Below are positions 33,665 to 42,694 of a stretch of 64,000 nt of DNA, one piece after another; positions within the stretch are counted from its first letter, which is position 1; every line of letters begins with the position of its first letter. This stretch comes from JAJDFU01 sp964641965 (GTDB lineage: Bacteria; Bacteroidota; Bacteroidia; Chitinophagales; Saprospiraceae): positions 1 to 64,000 of the forward strand of contig CAZXLD010000004.1 in assembly GCA_964641965.1 (NCBI GenBank), in the 5' to 3' direction. The notes below the pieces were generated by a model. It did not search any database, was not told the origin of the DNA, and was given only the letters and a program-made list of their open reading frames with translations. The translations under genes and the position numbers were made by a program.

Positions 33665-34772
33665 ATCCGGAAACACACTACCCCAAAATAGGTAGCTTCC
33701 TTACGATTGGACCAGCCATATTCCATACGTTTTCTTCCCCATATCGCCCATTCTATAGCAAAATGTACCCGATTCATAGAACACCCCCTTTTCCCGAATT
33801 CTGAATTTCTATTTTACAACTGTCTATTTAACCCCCCTTTTTCTTCTCAAAGGCCGATTTTCCCGATTACACCGTTTCTCGTTTGGCTGTAATACGTCAA
33901 GCAATAATGAAACATCCAAGACAAATTTGCCGGAATGTCCTTTTGCATTCCTCGCAATAAAATCGTGCTACAGTAATGTTCGAACCTTTCCACCCAGACT
34001 AAGAAGCCCCCTTTGGATATCGGCTTCCCCATTTTCAAACGAAGGTTGGTAATGCTGACCTTCCTACTACTATGCATTTTAATCCCATGAGCGGGGAATG
34101 ACAGCTGAAATCCAACTTCTTGGCGAGGGTCGGAAAGGTTTTTTAAAAACGAGCACTACCTTTTACTGAATTGAAAAGCAATTGAATCGGAAACATATCC
34201 TTTTGACACCATCTATTGAGAGGCCTTCCCAAAAACGCATGGCAAAAGAAGGAGCATTCGTCGCTTTAAAATACTAAGCTACATCGCTTTTAAGACTTTA
34301 GGGTTACTCGGTGTACGGAAGCCCACGCTCTCTAGGGAGCTGGGCTCTTTTTATTTTTAATGGGTTACTCACTTGCCTTACGAAAATTCCACGTTGACAG
34401 ACTCCTTAATTTCAAAAGCACCTTTTCAACTGAAAGGGATGATAAATAGTAGATCCAGGATTTTTAGGAAATACTAAATTCATAACCAATTGCTTAAGTG
34501 GTCTATGACCGGGCCGTCCGACGCCTAAAAAGAACCACTTGTTGGTCTTTAGACCTCCGTTCAACAGATATTGTAACGCCTCTTCCAAATTACTTAGTAC
34601 CTATCCCGGAATATTCTAATCCGTATTCTAAGCCTGCAGAATAAAGCATGCCCACTCCATCGAAATTGAGGTATTTTCTAGAAGTTAAAGATGTCAGAAT
34701 CCATCGTGATCCAGGATATTCATCCGGAAGCGGATATCAAGTTCTTCAACGCCCACAGATCAATGCTGTCCC
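33665..34772. other. gene-poor 1.1-kb region
   Basis: No convincing gene. It holds a terminator-like hairpin at 34320-34357, flanked by two copies of GGGTTACTC (34301-34309 and 34362-34370); an inverted repeat AAGTGGT/ACCACTT in ~34496-34540; and a 34-codon ATG frame (34691-34795) that runs into the cytochrome gene in another frame. A 76-residue frame at 33847-34077 on the minus strand is not recognisable. It could be a decayed gene, an untranslated leader or an ncRNA locus. Confidence 0.4.
34320..34357 (+). terminator. terminator-like hairpin in the empty region
   Basis: AGCCCA (34320-34325) pairs with TGGGCT (34341-34346) and GCTC (34327-34330) with GAGC (34337-34340), with one bulged C, followed by CTTTTTATTTTT. 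It is a good Rho-independent terminator with no coding gene within ~650 nt upstream on the plus strand, so it may end a long leader or an unannotated transcript. Confidence 0.65.
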
Positions 34773-36341
34773 ATGAACGCAAACACCCGAGGTAATTGGA
34801 CCTCTTTTTCCCTCTTCCTCCTTTTATTTTGCCTGGCTTGCCAGAAGCAGGATATCAATTTAAACCAGGACATAGACAACTTTACCCCAAATGCTCCCTT
34901 ACCTCAGGAAGACCTCAATGCCATTATTACCGAAGGAATGATCGCCTGGAGGGCGGTAGGCTCTATTCAAGCTGGGGCGGCCTGCGCTAACTGCCATGCA
35001 CCGGACGGGTTGGATCTGGCCTATTTTAATTTTTCAGATGAAACGATTCTGCGGCGAGCAGCAGACCATTTACCCGCCGAGCAATCGGTCAGTATCGTCA
35101 ATATGGTTCATGCGTTGAGGCAGCGTTATCGAATCAATCCAAAAGATCCGATGACGCATCCACCTTTCCAGCCCGGCGGTACTATTTTATCGGGCCAAAC
35201 GGTTGGGGCACGTGATTTGGCATTCGGTCGGCAGCTACAACAAAAAGGATTTCGATTCGCTACCCAGAAAGTACTCTCCCGGGAAGAAGCCATTAGTCAG
35301 ATGGTGGAATGGTTAATTGAGGTAGATATTCGCAGCCTCCCCATAGGTATTCCTTTAAACCGGTGGAGCGAGGACCCCGCACACGGTGGCGAGCATGCTT
35401 CCATTGCCGATTGGCTTCCGGATTTACCTTTTTTGCCTACTACCTCAGCATGGTATGCTATGCAAGACCAATATCTGGCACAACCAACTGACGGCACCTT
35501 TTTGGCCATGTACGATCAGGTGGATGCATTTACGGAGACTACCTTTGATGGGAATAGTGCCGAATTGATGCAGCGGAAATATAAATCGGTGTTGGTGGCG
35601 CAGCACTTATTCAGGCAAGAGGTAGTAGGAGGTGTTCCACTTCCTGGGCGGCCCTCTGCCGTGTTTTATCCAATGCGAATGAATGAGGAGGAAAAAGGTC
35701 CCAATCCGATCTGGGATGTTGGGGATTGGGCCCGGGTTTTTCATAGCGGGAATCCACTGGAGTTTCCCGACGGAATCATCAACCGCATTAGCCCGGAAAG
35801 TGATTTAAAAAATGAATTGCGCAAAATCAAGGTGCCCTGGTTCTGGGCCGGCTGGCTGATGGATCAGACCTTACAACGCACGTCCGGCTCCAACTCTACC
35901 AAGTCGGCCGAGTATTTCACCAAGTTTTTGAATACAGACTGGGATGAAGAAAATGAAGGGAAGAGCGGCTATTCTATTCACGATATTTTCATGATCACCA
36001 AAAAACTGGTGATGCAAAATTTCGATCAGGTGACCCAGCGGTCGCATGATCGGTTTTTTATGAAATACAGCAATTTTCATGGATATGGATGGGACATTAA
36101 ACATGAGCCGCAGGATCCGGAGCGGCAGCAAATCTACCGGTTCCTGGTAGAAAACAGCTACCGTATGATGCTTTTCCTGCTCCAGGATCACATTGAACGT
36201 CATGGCTACGAACCGGGGGATCCCGAAAAATGGCTGGATACGATAGAGCGCATGGAAGCTTTTTTCAAACACACCCAATCGGTCGATCTTGAATTCAACC
36301 TCAATCTGATTGACCAAACGCGACGTTCACTTATCCCCTGA
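34773..36341 (+). CDS. c-type cytochrome lipoprotein (one CxxCH)
   Basis: A 522-residue lipoprotein (lipobox CLAC, Cys 23). One heme-c motif, AACANCHAPDGLDLAYF, lies near residues 70-86. The rest is a large conserved domain: ISQMVEWLIEVDIRSLPIGI, NRWSEDPAHGGEHASIADWL, VPWFWAGWLMDQTLQRTSG, and IYRFLVENSYRMMLFLLQDH. I do not recognise the family beyond 'cytochrome c-like'. The stand-alone position, after a 1.1-kb gap and with no partner gene, is unusual for a redox protein. It is likely exported to the periplasm or cell surface. The stop is TGA. Confidence 0.8.
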   Translation: MNANTRGNWTSFSLFLLLFCLACQKQDINLNQDIDNFTPNAPLPQEDLNAIITEGMIAWRAVGSIQAGAACANCHAPDGLDLAYFNFSDETILRRAADHLPAEQSVSIVNMVHALRQRYRINPKDPMTHPPFQPGGTILSGQTVGARDLAFGRQLQQKGFRFATQKVLSREEAISQMVEWLIEVDIRSLPIGIPLNRWSEDPAHGGEHASIADWLPDLPFLPTTSAWYAMQDQYLAQPTDGTFLAMYDQVDAFTETTFDGNSAELMQRKYKSVLVAQHLFRQEVVGGVPLPGRPSAVFYPMRMNEEEKGPNPIWDVGDWARVFHSGNPLEFPDGIINRISPESDLKNELRKIKVPWFWAGWLMDQTLQRTSGSNSTKSAEYFTKFLNTDWDEENEGKSGYSIHDIFMITKKLVMQNFDQVTQRSHDRFFMKYSNFHGYGWDIKHEPQDPERQQIYRFLVENSYRMMLFLLQDHIERHGYEPGDPEKWLDTIERMEAFFKHTQSVDLEFNLNLIDQTRRSLIP

Positions 36342-36409
36342 AAAGATTCGAGCAATCCAGAGGGGGTACCTATCCTTCATGGACCAATTGACTACTCAAA
36401 AATCTCCAA

Positions 36410-36769
36410 TCAAATCCCTTTCCCGAAGGTAATCCGATTGCCCCAAGGGTCTTCTATCTCGAAATCACGCATGCGATAATCGCGATCATCTATCGGAAGT
36501 ACAATAGTGACTTCATTGTCCTGGAGTTCCTCGTGTAGGGTATCCACATCGTATACAAACACATAGAGTGCAGATCGACGCTTTTCCTCACCATTGAGGC
36601 TAAGGTGAATGGAAACCCCCTCACCTCTCCGCAATACGCCATAAGTCGGCGGTTCCTCCCACAGGAATTCGATTGAAAAACCCAATTTATCCCGGTAATA
36701 TTCAGCTGCTTTTTGCACGTTTGGCACGGCGAAGATAGGTGCAGCATGTGAGAACTGTTCTTGGCTCAT
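36410..36769 (-). CDS. glyoxalase/bleomycin-resistance-type VOC protein
   Basis: A 119-residue single VOC domain: HAAPIFAVPNVQKAAEYYRD, KLGFSIEFLWEEPPTYGVLR, and the C-terminal MRDFEIEDPWGNRITFGKG with the terminal Glu/Gly pattern. Such proteins dimerise and act as dioxygenases, isomerases or antibiotic-binding proteins; no specific substrate is visible. It is single and monocistronic. Confidence 0.85.
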   Translation of the reverse strand: MSQEQFSHAAPIFAVPNVQKAAEYYRDKLGFSIEFLWEEPPTYGVLRRGEGVSIHLSLNGEEKRRSALYVFVYDVDTLHEELQDNEVTIVLPIDDRDYRMRDFEIEDPWGNRITFGKGI

Positions 36770-37136
36770 CTTGTCGGGCAGATTTAAATTTATCCTTTTC
36801 GATAGCCTTTAAGATGATCCTTTTTTCTTTAATCATCAAGGCTTAATAGATGCCGACCGCTATTGTCATTTACGGAAAAGTCAATTTGTCACACCCCTCT
36901 GTAATATTGGTTTTCAATATAGAGCCAAAAACAGTAGGAAGGAAAGAGGACGTACTCCCATGTCGGCATCATTATTCCAATGGGGACAGCCCCTTCGGTT
37001 TGGTACGATTCCTTTCTTGGATTAGATCCTGGAAAACCACCAAAAGCAGTATTGTCAATCCACCAAATCCAGGATAAACTTGAAAAGAAGCTCAGGCCCC
37101 AATAACTTGCTTCCACTTTCCTAAATACCCTAAACC
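36770..37136. other. gap before the outer-membrane receptor gene
   Basis: This 367-nt stretch has two overlapping short frames on opposite strands that do not look like protein and are rejected. I see nothing else recognisable; it presumably carries the divergent promoters. Confidence 0.4.
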
Positions 37137-39599
37137 ATGGAAATCACCCAAAATTTACCTTTGAAGGGGCTGTGCAAATCGTGTGGAACTTGTTTATTCC
37201 TGTTTGCCGTATGGGGCCTGCACGGACAAAATACAGTGAAAGGATCGCTGACGGACCAAAATGATCAAGCGCTTTCTTATGCAAATGTGATGCTCCTTTC
37301 TACGATCGATTCCGCCCTCGCAAAAGGTACAGTGTCTGAAGAAGATGGTACCTTTCAAATTCAGGATATCGCCCCGGGAAGCTACTGGCTAGTTGCATCT
37401 ATGCTGGGATATGAAGAAGCCAGGCTTCCATCCTTTTCTTTAACCGGCCCCAGGCAAGAGTTGGATGTTGGCTCCATCACACTCACTAAAGCAGTCAACG
37501 AACTTGCTGCTGTTGAGGTAAAAGCCAAAAAACCTTTGTATGAAAAACAGGTAGACCGGTTAGTCGTTAATGTGCAAAATAGTGTCACCTCGGCGGGCAA
37601 TACCGCATTGGAGGTATTGTCCAGGTCACCAGGGATATTTGTCAATCAACAAACCAATACCCTTTCCATAGGAGGAAAATCAGGCGTAATCGTATTGATC
37701 AATGGAAAGCGAAACCGGATGCCCATTGATGCCTTAGTACAATTATTGGCCAGTACCAACGCAAGCAATATTGAAAAAATTGAGATCATTACCAGTCCAG
37801 GTTCCAAATACGACGCCGATGGCAATGCAGGGATTATTAATATAGTTATGAAGGAGAACCTCAACGAAGGGCTAAACGGAACTGCATCGGCTAATATAGG
37901 GTACGGTCGGAGAGGCAAGATCGGAGGCAGCTTGAATTTCAACTATCGTAAGGATAAGCTTAATCTCTATGGGGATTATTCCTTTTTGCACGACCAAACT
38001 CAACAGGACTGGTCTTCTTTTTGGCAAACGGATATACCAAACCTGTTAACCACAAACTCGACCTTCAGTGACCGAGAGGCGTTCACCAATACCCACAACG
38101 GAAGAATGGGGCTAGATCTCGAAATAGGGAAAAATACAAGTCTGGGCCTGTTATTCGGAGGGAATTCCCGCTATTGGTATATGGATGCGGTAAATAGCAT
38201 CCAGGTGGATACGAATCAGGTTCTGTTCTACAGGCAAATTATGCGAAATCAGGAAAAGAACTATTGGACCCAGTTAATGGGAAATCTAAATCTGGTGCAT
38301 CGGTTTAGTGTCGACCAGACGCTTGAATTCAACCTAGATTACCTTCATTATGATAACGACAATCCTTCCTGGTATGACCTCCAAACAATAGACCAGGAGC
38401 ACCAAGCTATCGAAAATGAACTCTTCAGGCTCAGTAAGTTGACACCTATCCAGTTTTGGGTAACCGGTATTGATTATGTTATGCCCCTTGGTGGAAAGAT
38501 CAAATGGGAAACAGGTGTAAAAGGTACACTTTCCCAATTCGATAACGATATTCGTCTGGAAAATTGGTCTGGAACGGATTGGGTACTGGATCCGGATTTT
38601 TCGGCTGATTACCATTTAGTGGAAAATATCGCAGCAGCCTACACCTCATTTTCCTTTACTGTTGGTGAAAAAATAACGCTAATCACGGGTTTACGTTACG
38701 AACACACCGTCACGAATCTGGGCACTGCCGAAGAACCCGATATTGTTGACCGGAATTATGGGAATTGGTTCCCGACCTTATCCATGACCTATGCCCTGAA
38801 AGAGAGCCAATCCTTTCAGTTGACGTATAACCGCAGGATTAACCGGCCAACCTTCAACCAGTTAGCGCCATTTGTCATTTTCATTGATCCATTTACCTTT
38901 ATTTCAGGAAATGCAGCTCTTCAGCCCAGCATCACCAACACAGCCCGAATAGGCTACCAACTCAAGAATTACTTCGTTTCCCTGGAATACAGTTATGAGG
39001 AAGATGCAATAGCCAACTGGCAACCTTCAGTTGATGTGGAACGAAATGTCCTGGTTATGATGGCCCAGAATCTAAACCACACGCAAACGCTTGATCTGAC
39101 TTTTTCCATCCCCGTTTACATTGGAAATTGGTGGGAAATGCAAAATACCTTATCCGGAATATGGCAGCAAACCGATGCCGGATTTACAGAAACACCCCTC
39201 TGTTTAACGAACCGGTATGCCCGGATCAATTCCGTTCAAACTTTCTCGTTACCAAAACAATTCACACTGGAAGTAAGCGGTTGGTGGCAAACCAAAGCCA
39301 TTGACGGAATATACGATATCAGTCCTTTCGGAGCGCTCAACCTGGGTATCCAGAAAAGCTTTGGGAAGCATAAAAAAGGAGGAACTTTAAGCCTGAATAT
39401 CAGCGATGTTCTCAACACAGTAGTTTGGGACTGGACTTCCGATTTTCCCGAACTCTTTCTAGATACCAATAGTTTTCTTGATTTAGAAACCCGAATCGTA
39501 CGATTAACCTACTCCCTGAATTTTGGCAACCAAAACGTCAAAGCAAGAAGGAATCGGAAGGTCAATTCTTCGGATGCTCAACAGCGGGTAAATTTTTAA
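37137..39599 (+). CDS. TonB-dependent-like outer-membrane beta-barrel protein
   Basis: An 820-residue exported protein. Signal peptide (...CLFLFAVWGLHGQ), a CarboxypepD_reg-like domain (~30-115: VKGSLTDQNDQALSYANVML, GSYWLVASMLGYEEARLPSF), a plug-like domain (ALEVLSRSPGIFVNQQTNTL, IEIITSPGSKYDADGNAGII) and a ~22-stranded barrel (OMP_b-brl_3) with strands such as LNLYGDYSFLHDQ and FQLTYNRRINRPTFNQLAPF. This is the SusC-like/TonB-receptor-related 'outer membrane beta-barrel family' of Bacteroidota, probably importing large ligands. No SusD partner follows. The residues GLHGQNTVKG after the signal peptide also occur (LHGQNTVKG) in the cupredoxin at 27718. The ATG at 37137 is followed by the signal peptide. 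Confidence 0.87.
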   Translation: MEITQNLPLKGLCKSCGTCLFLFAVWGLHGQNTVKGSLTDQNDQALSYANVMLLSTIDSALAKGTVSEEDGTFQIQDIAPGSYWLVASMLGYEEARLPSFSLTGPRQELDVGSITLTKAVNELAAVEVKAKKPLYEKQVDRLVVNVQNSVTSAGNTALEVLSRSPGIFVNQQTNTLSIGGKSGVIVLINGKRNRMPIDALVQLLASTNASNIEKIEIITSPGSKYDADGNAGIINIVMKENLNEGLNGTASANIGYGRRGKIGGSLNFNYRKDKLNLYGDYSFLHDQTQQDWSSFWQTDIPNLLTTNSTFSDREAFTNTHNGRMGLDLEIGKNTSLGLLFGGNSRYWYMDAVNSIQVDTNQVLFYRQIMRNQEKNYWTQLMGNLNLVHRFSVDQTLEFNLDYLHYDNDNPSWYDLQTIDQEHQAIENELFRLSKLTPIQFWVTGIDYVMPLGGKIKWETGVKGTLSQFDNDIRLENWSGTDWVLDPDFSADYHLVENIAAAYTSFSFTVGEKITLITGLRYEHTVTNLGTAEEPDIVDRNYGNWFPTLSMTYALKESQSFQLTYNRRINRPTFNQLAPFVIFIDPFTFISGNAALQPSITNTARIGYQLKNYFVSLEYSYEEDAIANWQPSVDVERNVLVMMAQNLNHTQTLDLTFSIPVYIGNWWEMQNTLSGIWQQTDAGFTETPLCLTNRYARINSVQTFSLPKQFTLEVSGWWQTKAIDGIYDISPFGALNLGIQKSFGKHKKGGTLSLNISDVLNTVVWDWTSDFPELFLDTNSFLDLETRIVRLTYSLNFGNQNVKARRNRKVNSSDAQQRVNF

Positions 39600-39695
39600 C
39601 ACGGTAGTGCATTGTTATTTAAAACAGGTGATTGACATTTAAAACGATTTGTTTTAATTTAAATTTTTTTAATCACTCTTTAAATAGCAACTCGT

Positions 39696-40067
39696 ATGAC
39701 CACGCAAGAAGTCGCCCAAAAGCTGGTTGACCTTTGTCGCCATGGGAAGAATGCAGAAGCCATTCAAACCCTCTACCACCAGGATTGTAAAACGATTGAA
39801 GCCATGGCCGATCCGCAGGGAAACCAGGAATTCCAAGGCCGGGAAACTATCCTGGGCCGCAATCAATGGTGGTCGGAGAACCACGAAGTGCATTCATCCG
39901 AAATCAGTGACCCGATTGTGACCCCTTCTCACTTTGCGATCCAATACAAGCTGGATGTTACTTCCAAACCTATGGGCAACAAGCGCATGCATTTGGACGA
40001 ATTAGGAGTTTACGAAGTCAAGGATGGGAAGATTGTCCAGGAGCAATTTTTCTACGGAGGCATGTAG
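39696..40067 (+). CDS. SnoaL/NTF2-like protein 1
   Basis: A 123-residue NTF2-like fold: VAQKLVDLCRHGKNAEAIQT, LYHQDCKTIEAMADPQGNQE, FQGRETILGRNQWWSENHEV, and the end DELGVYEVKDGKIVQEQFFY. SnoaL-like domains are ketosteroid-isomerase-type pockets with many roles; no catalytic assignment is safe. It lies 96 nt after the outer-membrane barrel and faces a homologous gene at 40305, with terminators between. Confidence 0.82.
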   Translation: MTTQEVAQKLVDLCRHGKNAEAIQTLYHQDCKTIEAMADPQGNQEFQGRETILGRNQWWSENHEVHSSEISDPIVTPSHFAIQYKLDVTSKPMGNKRMHLDELGVYEVKDGKIVQEQFFYGGM

Positions 40068-40094
40068 GCTGAATTGTTCGTGCTCAAAAAAGGA

Positions 40095-40122
40095 GGGAGG
40101 CTGGTTATCCTCCCAGCCTCCC
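40095..40122. terminator. perfect 10-bp hairpin between the two SnoaL genes
   Basis: GGGAGGCTGG (40095-40104) pairs with CCAGCCTCCC (40113-40122). The A-run on its left (40086-40091) gives a T-run on the minus strand. It acts either for the minus-strand SnoaL gene or in both directions. Confidence 0.7.
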
Positions 40123-40234
40123 ATTAAGGTTAGACGGAACCCTAAGGTCCTATAAACAAAGGTCTTACCACTGGTTACCCATAACCTGAAAAAGTGGGAT
40201 AGATCCTTTTTTGAAGTAAAGCCCAAAAAACCAA

Positions 40235-40260
40235 GGGCTGCCTTTTACTAAAGACAGCCC
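40235..40260 (-). terminator. terminator of the second SnoaL gene
   Basis: On the minus strand GGGCTGTCTTT pairs with AAAGGCAGCCC, and TTGG-TTTTTT follows (A-run at 40225-40230 on the plus strand). It lies ~45 nt past the end of the gene at 40305. Confidence 0.85.
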
Positions 40261-40304
40261 GATCATTTGGTTGGGATGGATAAGCCTTACGGCCTTTTTC
40301 TTGC

Positions 40305-40658
40305 TTAACCTTGGTAGTAAAAACGCTCGTGTACAATATGATCTCCTTCCCAGCGCTGAACAGCCACCTGCTCCATATTGACACGGTTGCCATCCTTGAA
40401 AGTAACATCCATAGCAGACTCAACCGTGGTCACCTTAGCCTCTTCATCCGAGGTAATGCTCTTTACTTCCAGATTGTGAAATTCTTGAACGTTGTTCAAA
40501 AACTGAACTTCATAATCCCGGCAAGTTGCTTTGCCCTCACGGGTTCCGCGCGGCTCTGTCATGACAACGTTTTCCCCGTAGTAGTGATCAAAAGCTTCCA
40601 GCAATTGGCCTTGGCCCAGCTTGTTGTAAATGTCTTGGGCGCGTTCTTTGTAGGTCAT
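40305..40658 (-). CDS. SnoaL/NTF2-like protein 2
   Basis: A 117-residue SnoaL-like protein: MTYKERAQDIYNKLGQGQLL, EAFDHYYGENVVMTEPRGTR, VEFLNN-type core (YEVQFLNNVQEFHNLEVKSI), and QVAVQRWEGDHIVHERFYYQ. It shares the general plan of the 39696 gene and ends with a similar (I/V)(V)xE(Q/R)F(F/Y)Y motif, so the two are likely paralogues facing each other. The ATG at 40658 is taken because the 14 codons upstream are not typical of the fold. A palindromic site is just upstream. Confidence 0.82.
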   Translation of the reverse strand: MTYKERAQDIYNKLGQGQLLEAFDHYYGENVVMTEPRGTREGKATCRDYEVQFLNNVQEFHNLEVKSITSDEEAKVTTVESAMDVTFKDGNRVNMEQVAVQRWEGDHIVHERFYYQG

Positions 40659-40676
40659 AATATCGATTTGTGTGTT

Positions 40677-40696
40677 TACAATAATTGTATATACAA
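40677..40696. promoter_or_regulatory. overlapping palindromes upstream of SnoaL 2
   Basis: TACAAT-A-ATTGTA (40677-40689) overlaps the perfect palindrome TTGTATATACAA (40685-40696). They lie 18-38 nt before the start of the minus-strand SnoaL gene and in its divergent gap with the DinB gene. They could be an operator; the regulator is unknown. Confidence 0.35.
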
Positions 40697-40848
40697 CCAA
40701 ATAACAGCTTTCTTAAGTATTGGTTTTAATTTACTCCAGGTTTTTGATAAAAACTTCCTTTAAAGGTTAAGGTCGACAATTTGGACTATCGACTCATCCC
40801 TTTTAAAGCAAGTATTGTTTCATTTTTTTTAACCAAACCTAACACCTT

Positions 40849-41364
40849 ATGAGGCATTTTCTTATCCTCCTACTTTGTGGAGCCCCCATTTTACTTTCCG
40901 GCCAGGATGTAAGTTTCAAAACGGATATCGCCGGTTATATGGGCTTCAATCAGGCTCGCATACTTGACTTAGCAAAGGCTTTTCCGGAAGACAAAATGGA
41001 TTGGCGCCCATCCGAAGGAATTCGTTCCGTGAAGGAGTCCTTACTCCATGTGGCTCAGGTAAATTATATGGGAATGATGCAACTTGGATTCCAACCAGAA
41101 GAAGAGATGGATTATATGAACCTAGACAAGATGGATACCGACAAGGAAAAAACACTGGAAATCGTACAGAAGTCCTTTGAATTTGTCTCCAGCCACATCA
41201 GTGACATTCCCGATGGTGAAATGAACGACAAAGTCACTTTCCCATTCGGAGAGTTTACCAAGCGTGGAACCCTAATGCTCATCCTGGAACACGGTGGCGA
41301 ACACAAAGGGCAACTAATTGCCTATGCCCGAATGAATGGCATTGCTCCTCCGTGGAGTAATTAA
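40849..41364 (+). CDS. exported DinB-family protein
   Basis: A 171-residue protein with a signal peptide (FLILLLCGAPILLSGQ) and a DinB-type four-helix bundle: YMGFNQARILDLAKAFPEDK, VKESLLHVAQVNYMGMMQLG, and LILEHGGEHKGQLIAYARMN. The His of LLHVAQ and the two His of EHGGEHKGQ are the usual metal ligands. DinB-like proteins are often S-transferases for bacillithiol or similar thiols, but export makes this role uncertain. It ends at a 12-bp terminator. Confidence 0.85.
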   Translation: MRHFLILLLCGAPILLSGQDVSFKTDIAGYMGFNQARILDLAKAFPEDKMDWRPSEGIRSVKESLLHVAQVNYMGMMQLGFQPEEEMDYMNLDKMDTDKEKTLEIVQKSFEFVSSHISDIPDGEMNDKVTFPFGEFTKRGTLMLILEHGGEHKGQLIAYARMNGIAPPWSN

Positions 41365-41385
41365 TTACGAGTAACACAGGGAAAA

Positions 41386-41419
41386 AGCGGTGCTTCAGGT
41401 CTTGAGGCATCGCTTTTTT
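41386..41419 (+). terminator. Rho-independent terminator
   Basis: AGCGGTGCTTCA (41386-41397) pairs with TTGAGGCATCGCT (41403-41414, two G-T wobbles), followed by six T. It ends the DinB gene 22 nt past its stop. Confidence 0.88.
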
Positions 41420-41467
41420 GATTTTCCTGTACCTTATCCGAGTTGTAAGCCAATTGAACAAATACAT

Positions 41468-41971
41468 ATGGCAGCACCTGAACTCGTTCGTCAACGAATC
41501 ATTCGATATTGTAAACAGGAACAAAGAGCATTATGGGGATTGACCATATTCTCAGTTTTGGGACTTGGCTCTGCCACTGCTTTGTTTGTTCTCGGTCGCG
41601 ACCCTTTGCTTACCGGAATCGGATGCTCACTTATCCCAACTGCTTTAGTCGGCCTTTGGAAAGCCACATTAAACTTAAAAGAACGCGGCAAACTGGATCC
41701 CGAACTGTTGGAACTCAATCCTGCGCTGAGCGGCCGGCAACTAGCTAAAACACAACAGCACATACTCCCCTCGCTTCGGCAACGCCAAAATATGGAATTG
41801 GTGCTGGCTGTTGGAGGCCTACTTACTTTAATGGTGGCTGCCCTAGCCTATGATAGATTCTGGGCCGGTATAGGTATCGGCCTTTCCCTTATGTCGGCAG
41901 GGCTTCTCGTTTTTTCAATAATCCGAATTTGGCGGGTTGAATTACTGATCCTGGAAGCAGAAAGGCTTTAG
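41468..41971 (+). CDS. small integral membrane protein of unknown function
   Basis: A 167-residue protein with four hydrophobic segments: WGLTIFSVLGLGSATALFVL, LLTGIGCSLIPTALVGLW, LVLAVGGLLTLMVAALAYD and FWAGIGIGLSLMSAGLLVFS, with a charged cytoplasmic loop between segments 2 and 3 (KERGKLDPELLELNPALSGR). I do not recognise a family. ATG 41468 is used; the in-frame upstream extension passes through the preceding terminator's downstream sequence and is not convincing. Single gene. Confidence 0.72.
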   Translation: MAAPELVRQRIIRYCKQEQRALWGLTIFSVLGLGSATALFVLGRDPLLTGIGCSLIPTALVGLWKATLNLKERGKLDPELLELNPALSGRQLAKTQQHILPSLRQRQNMELVLAVGGLLTLMVAALAYDRFWAGIGIGLSLMSAGLLVFSIIRIWRVELLILEAERL

Positions 41972-41995
41972 AAGTGGATCCATCATCTGAAATCT

Positions 41996-42694
41996 TCATT
42001 TAAGTTCCCTTCTACTCCCTTTTAACCAATCCGGTTGGTTGATTAGCATCCAATTCGTTCTTGAATCATAGTATCCACCCTCTGGAAATACGGACAAAAA
42101 CACTGTTTGATAAAATTGTTTGGACTTCACTTTATCAATTGGGGTCATTGCCAAGCGATTATAGATTAATAATCCGTCAGGTACCAGGCAATGTTTAAGT
42201 CTTTGCAAGAATGGCTCTTCTTCAAAAGCCTCCGGGATACGATCATCCTGAAAAACATCCATACAAATAAGGTCAAATTGTCGGGAGGTTTGTTCCAAGA
42301 AACCAATAGCGTCAGCTGAGATGATTTGAATAGGACTATTTAGATGCTGAAGCACATAATGGTGGGCAAGCCAACTGACCGTCTCGTCTATCTCCACTGC
42401 TGTGTACCTGAAACTTTGTTTGAATCGCTGCTCCAGCATTTCGGGAATGCTACCTAATCCAAGACCTAAAAGAAGCACCTCTTTACCATGCAAATGAGAA
42501 AAGTCGAAAGCTTGGAAAACCTGGCTAAAATTGGTGTATAGGTCGCCAAACGAATAAATGGCTCCCTGGGTAGAAAGCATGTGCCGCCCTTGTCTTAAAC
42601 TAACACGCAAATAGGGATTATGGTCTGAAGAAGTCTCCTCTAAATTGATTTCATGAAAATAACTTAACCATTTCTTCCAAAGTGGTACGCTCAT
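41996..42694 (-). CDS. spermidine-synthase-like methyltransferase-fold protein
   Basis: A 232-residue Rossmann-fold protein. The nucleotide-binding strand is KEVLLLGLGLGSIPEMLEQR, then RYTAVEIDETVSWLAHHYVL with the acidic ribose-binding residue, QIISADAIGFLEQTS and FDLICMDVFQDDRIPEAFEE. This is the spermine/spermidine synthase-type fold without the N-terminal beta-domain. It probably transfers a methyl or aminopropyl group. It overlaps the preceding GlmU-family gene by 4 nt (ATGA), so they form one operon. Confidence 0.85.
   Translation of the reverse strand: MSVPLWKKWLSYFHEINLEETSSDHNPYLRVSLRQGRHMLSTQGAIYSFGDLYTNFSQVFQAFDFSHLHGKEVLLLGLGLGSIPEMLEQRFKQSFRYTAVEIDETVSWLAHHYVLQHLNSPIQIISADAIGFLEQTSRQFDLICMDVFQDDRIPEAFEEEPFLQRLKHCLVPDGLLIYNRLAMTPIDKVKSKQFYQTVFLSVFPEGGYYDSRTNWMLINQPDWLKGSRRELK

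Noticed and set aside
33847..34077. 76-residue minus-strand frame in the gene-poor region
   Set aside because: No recognisable domain, no start context and no conserved pattern I can name.
36850..37116. Two overlapping ~75-residue frames on opposite strands before the TonB-type gene
   Set aside because: Neither looks like protein; the stretch is an intergenic region.
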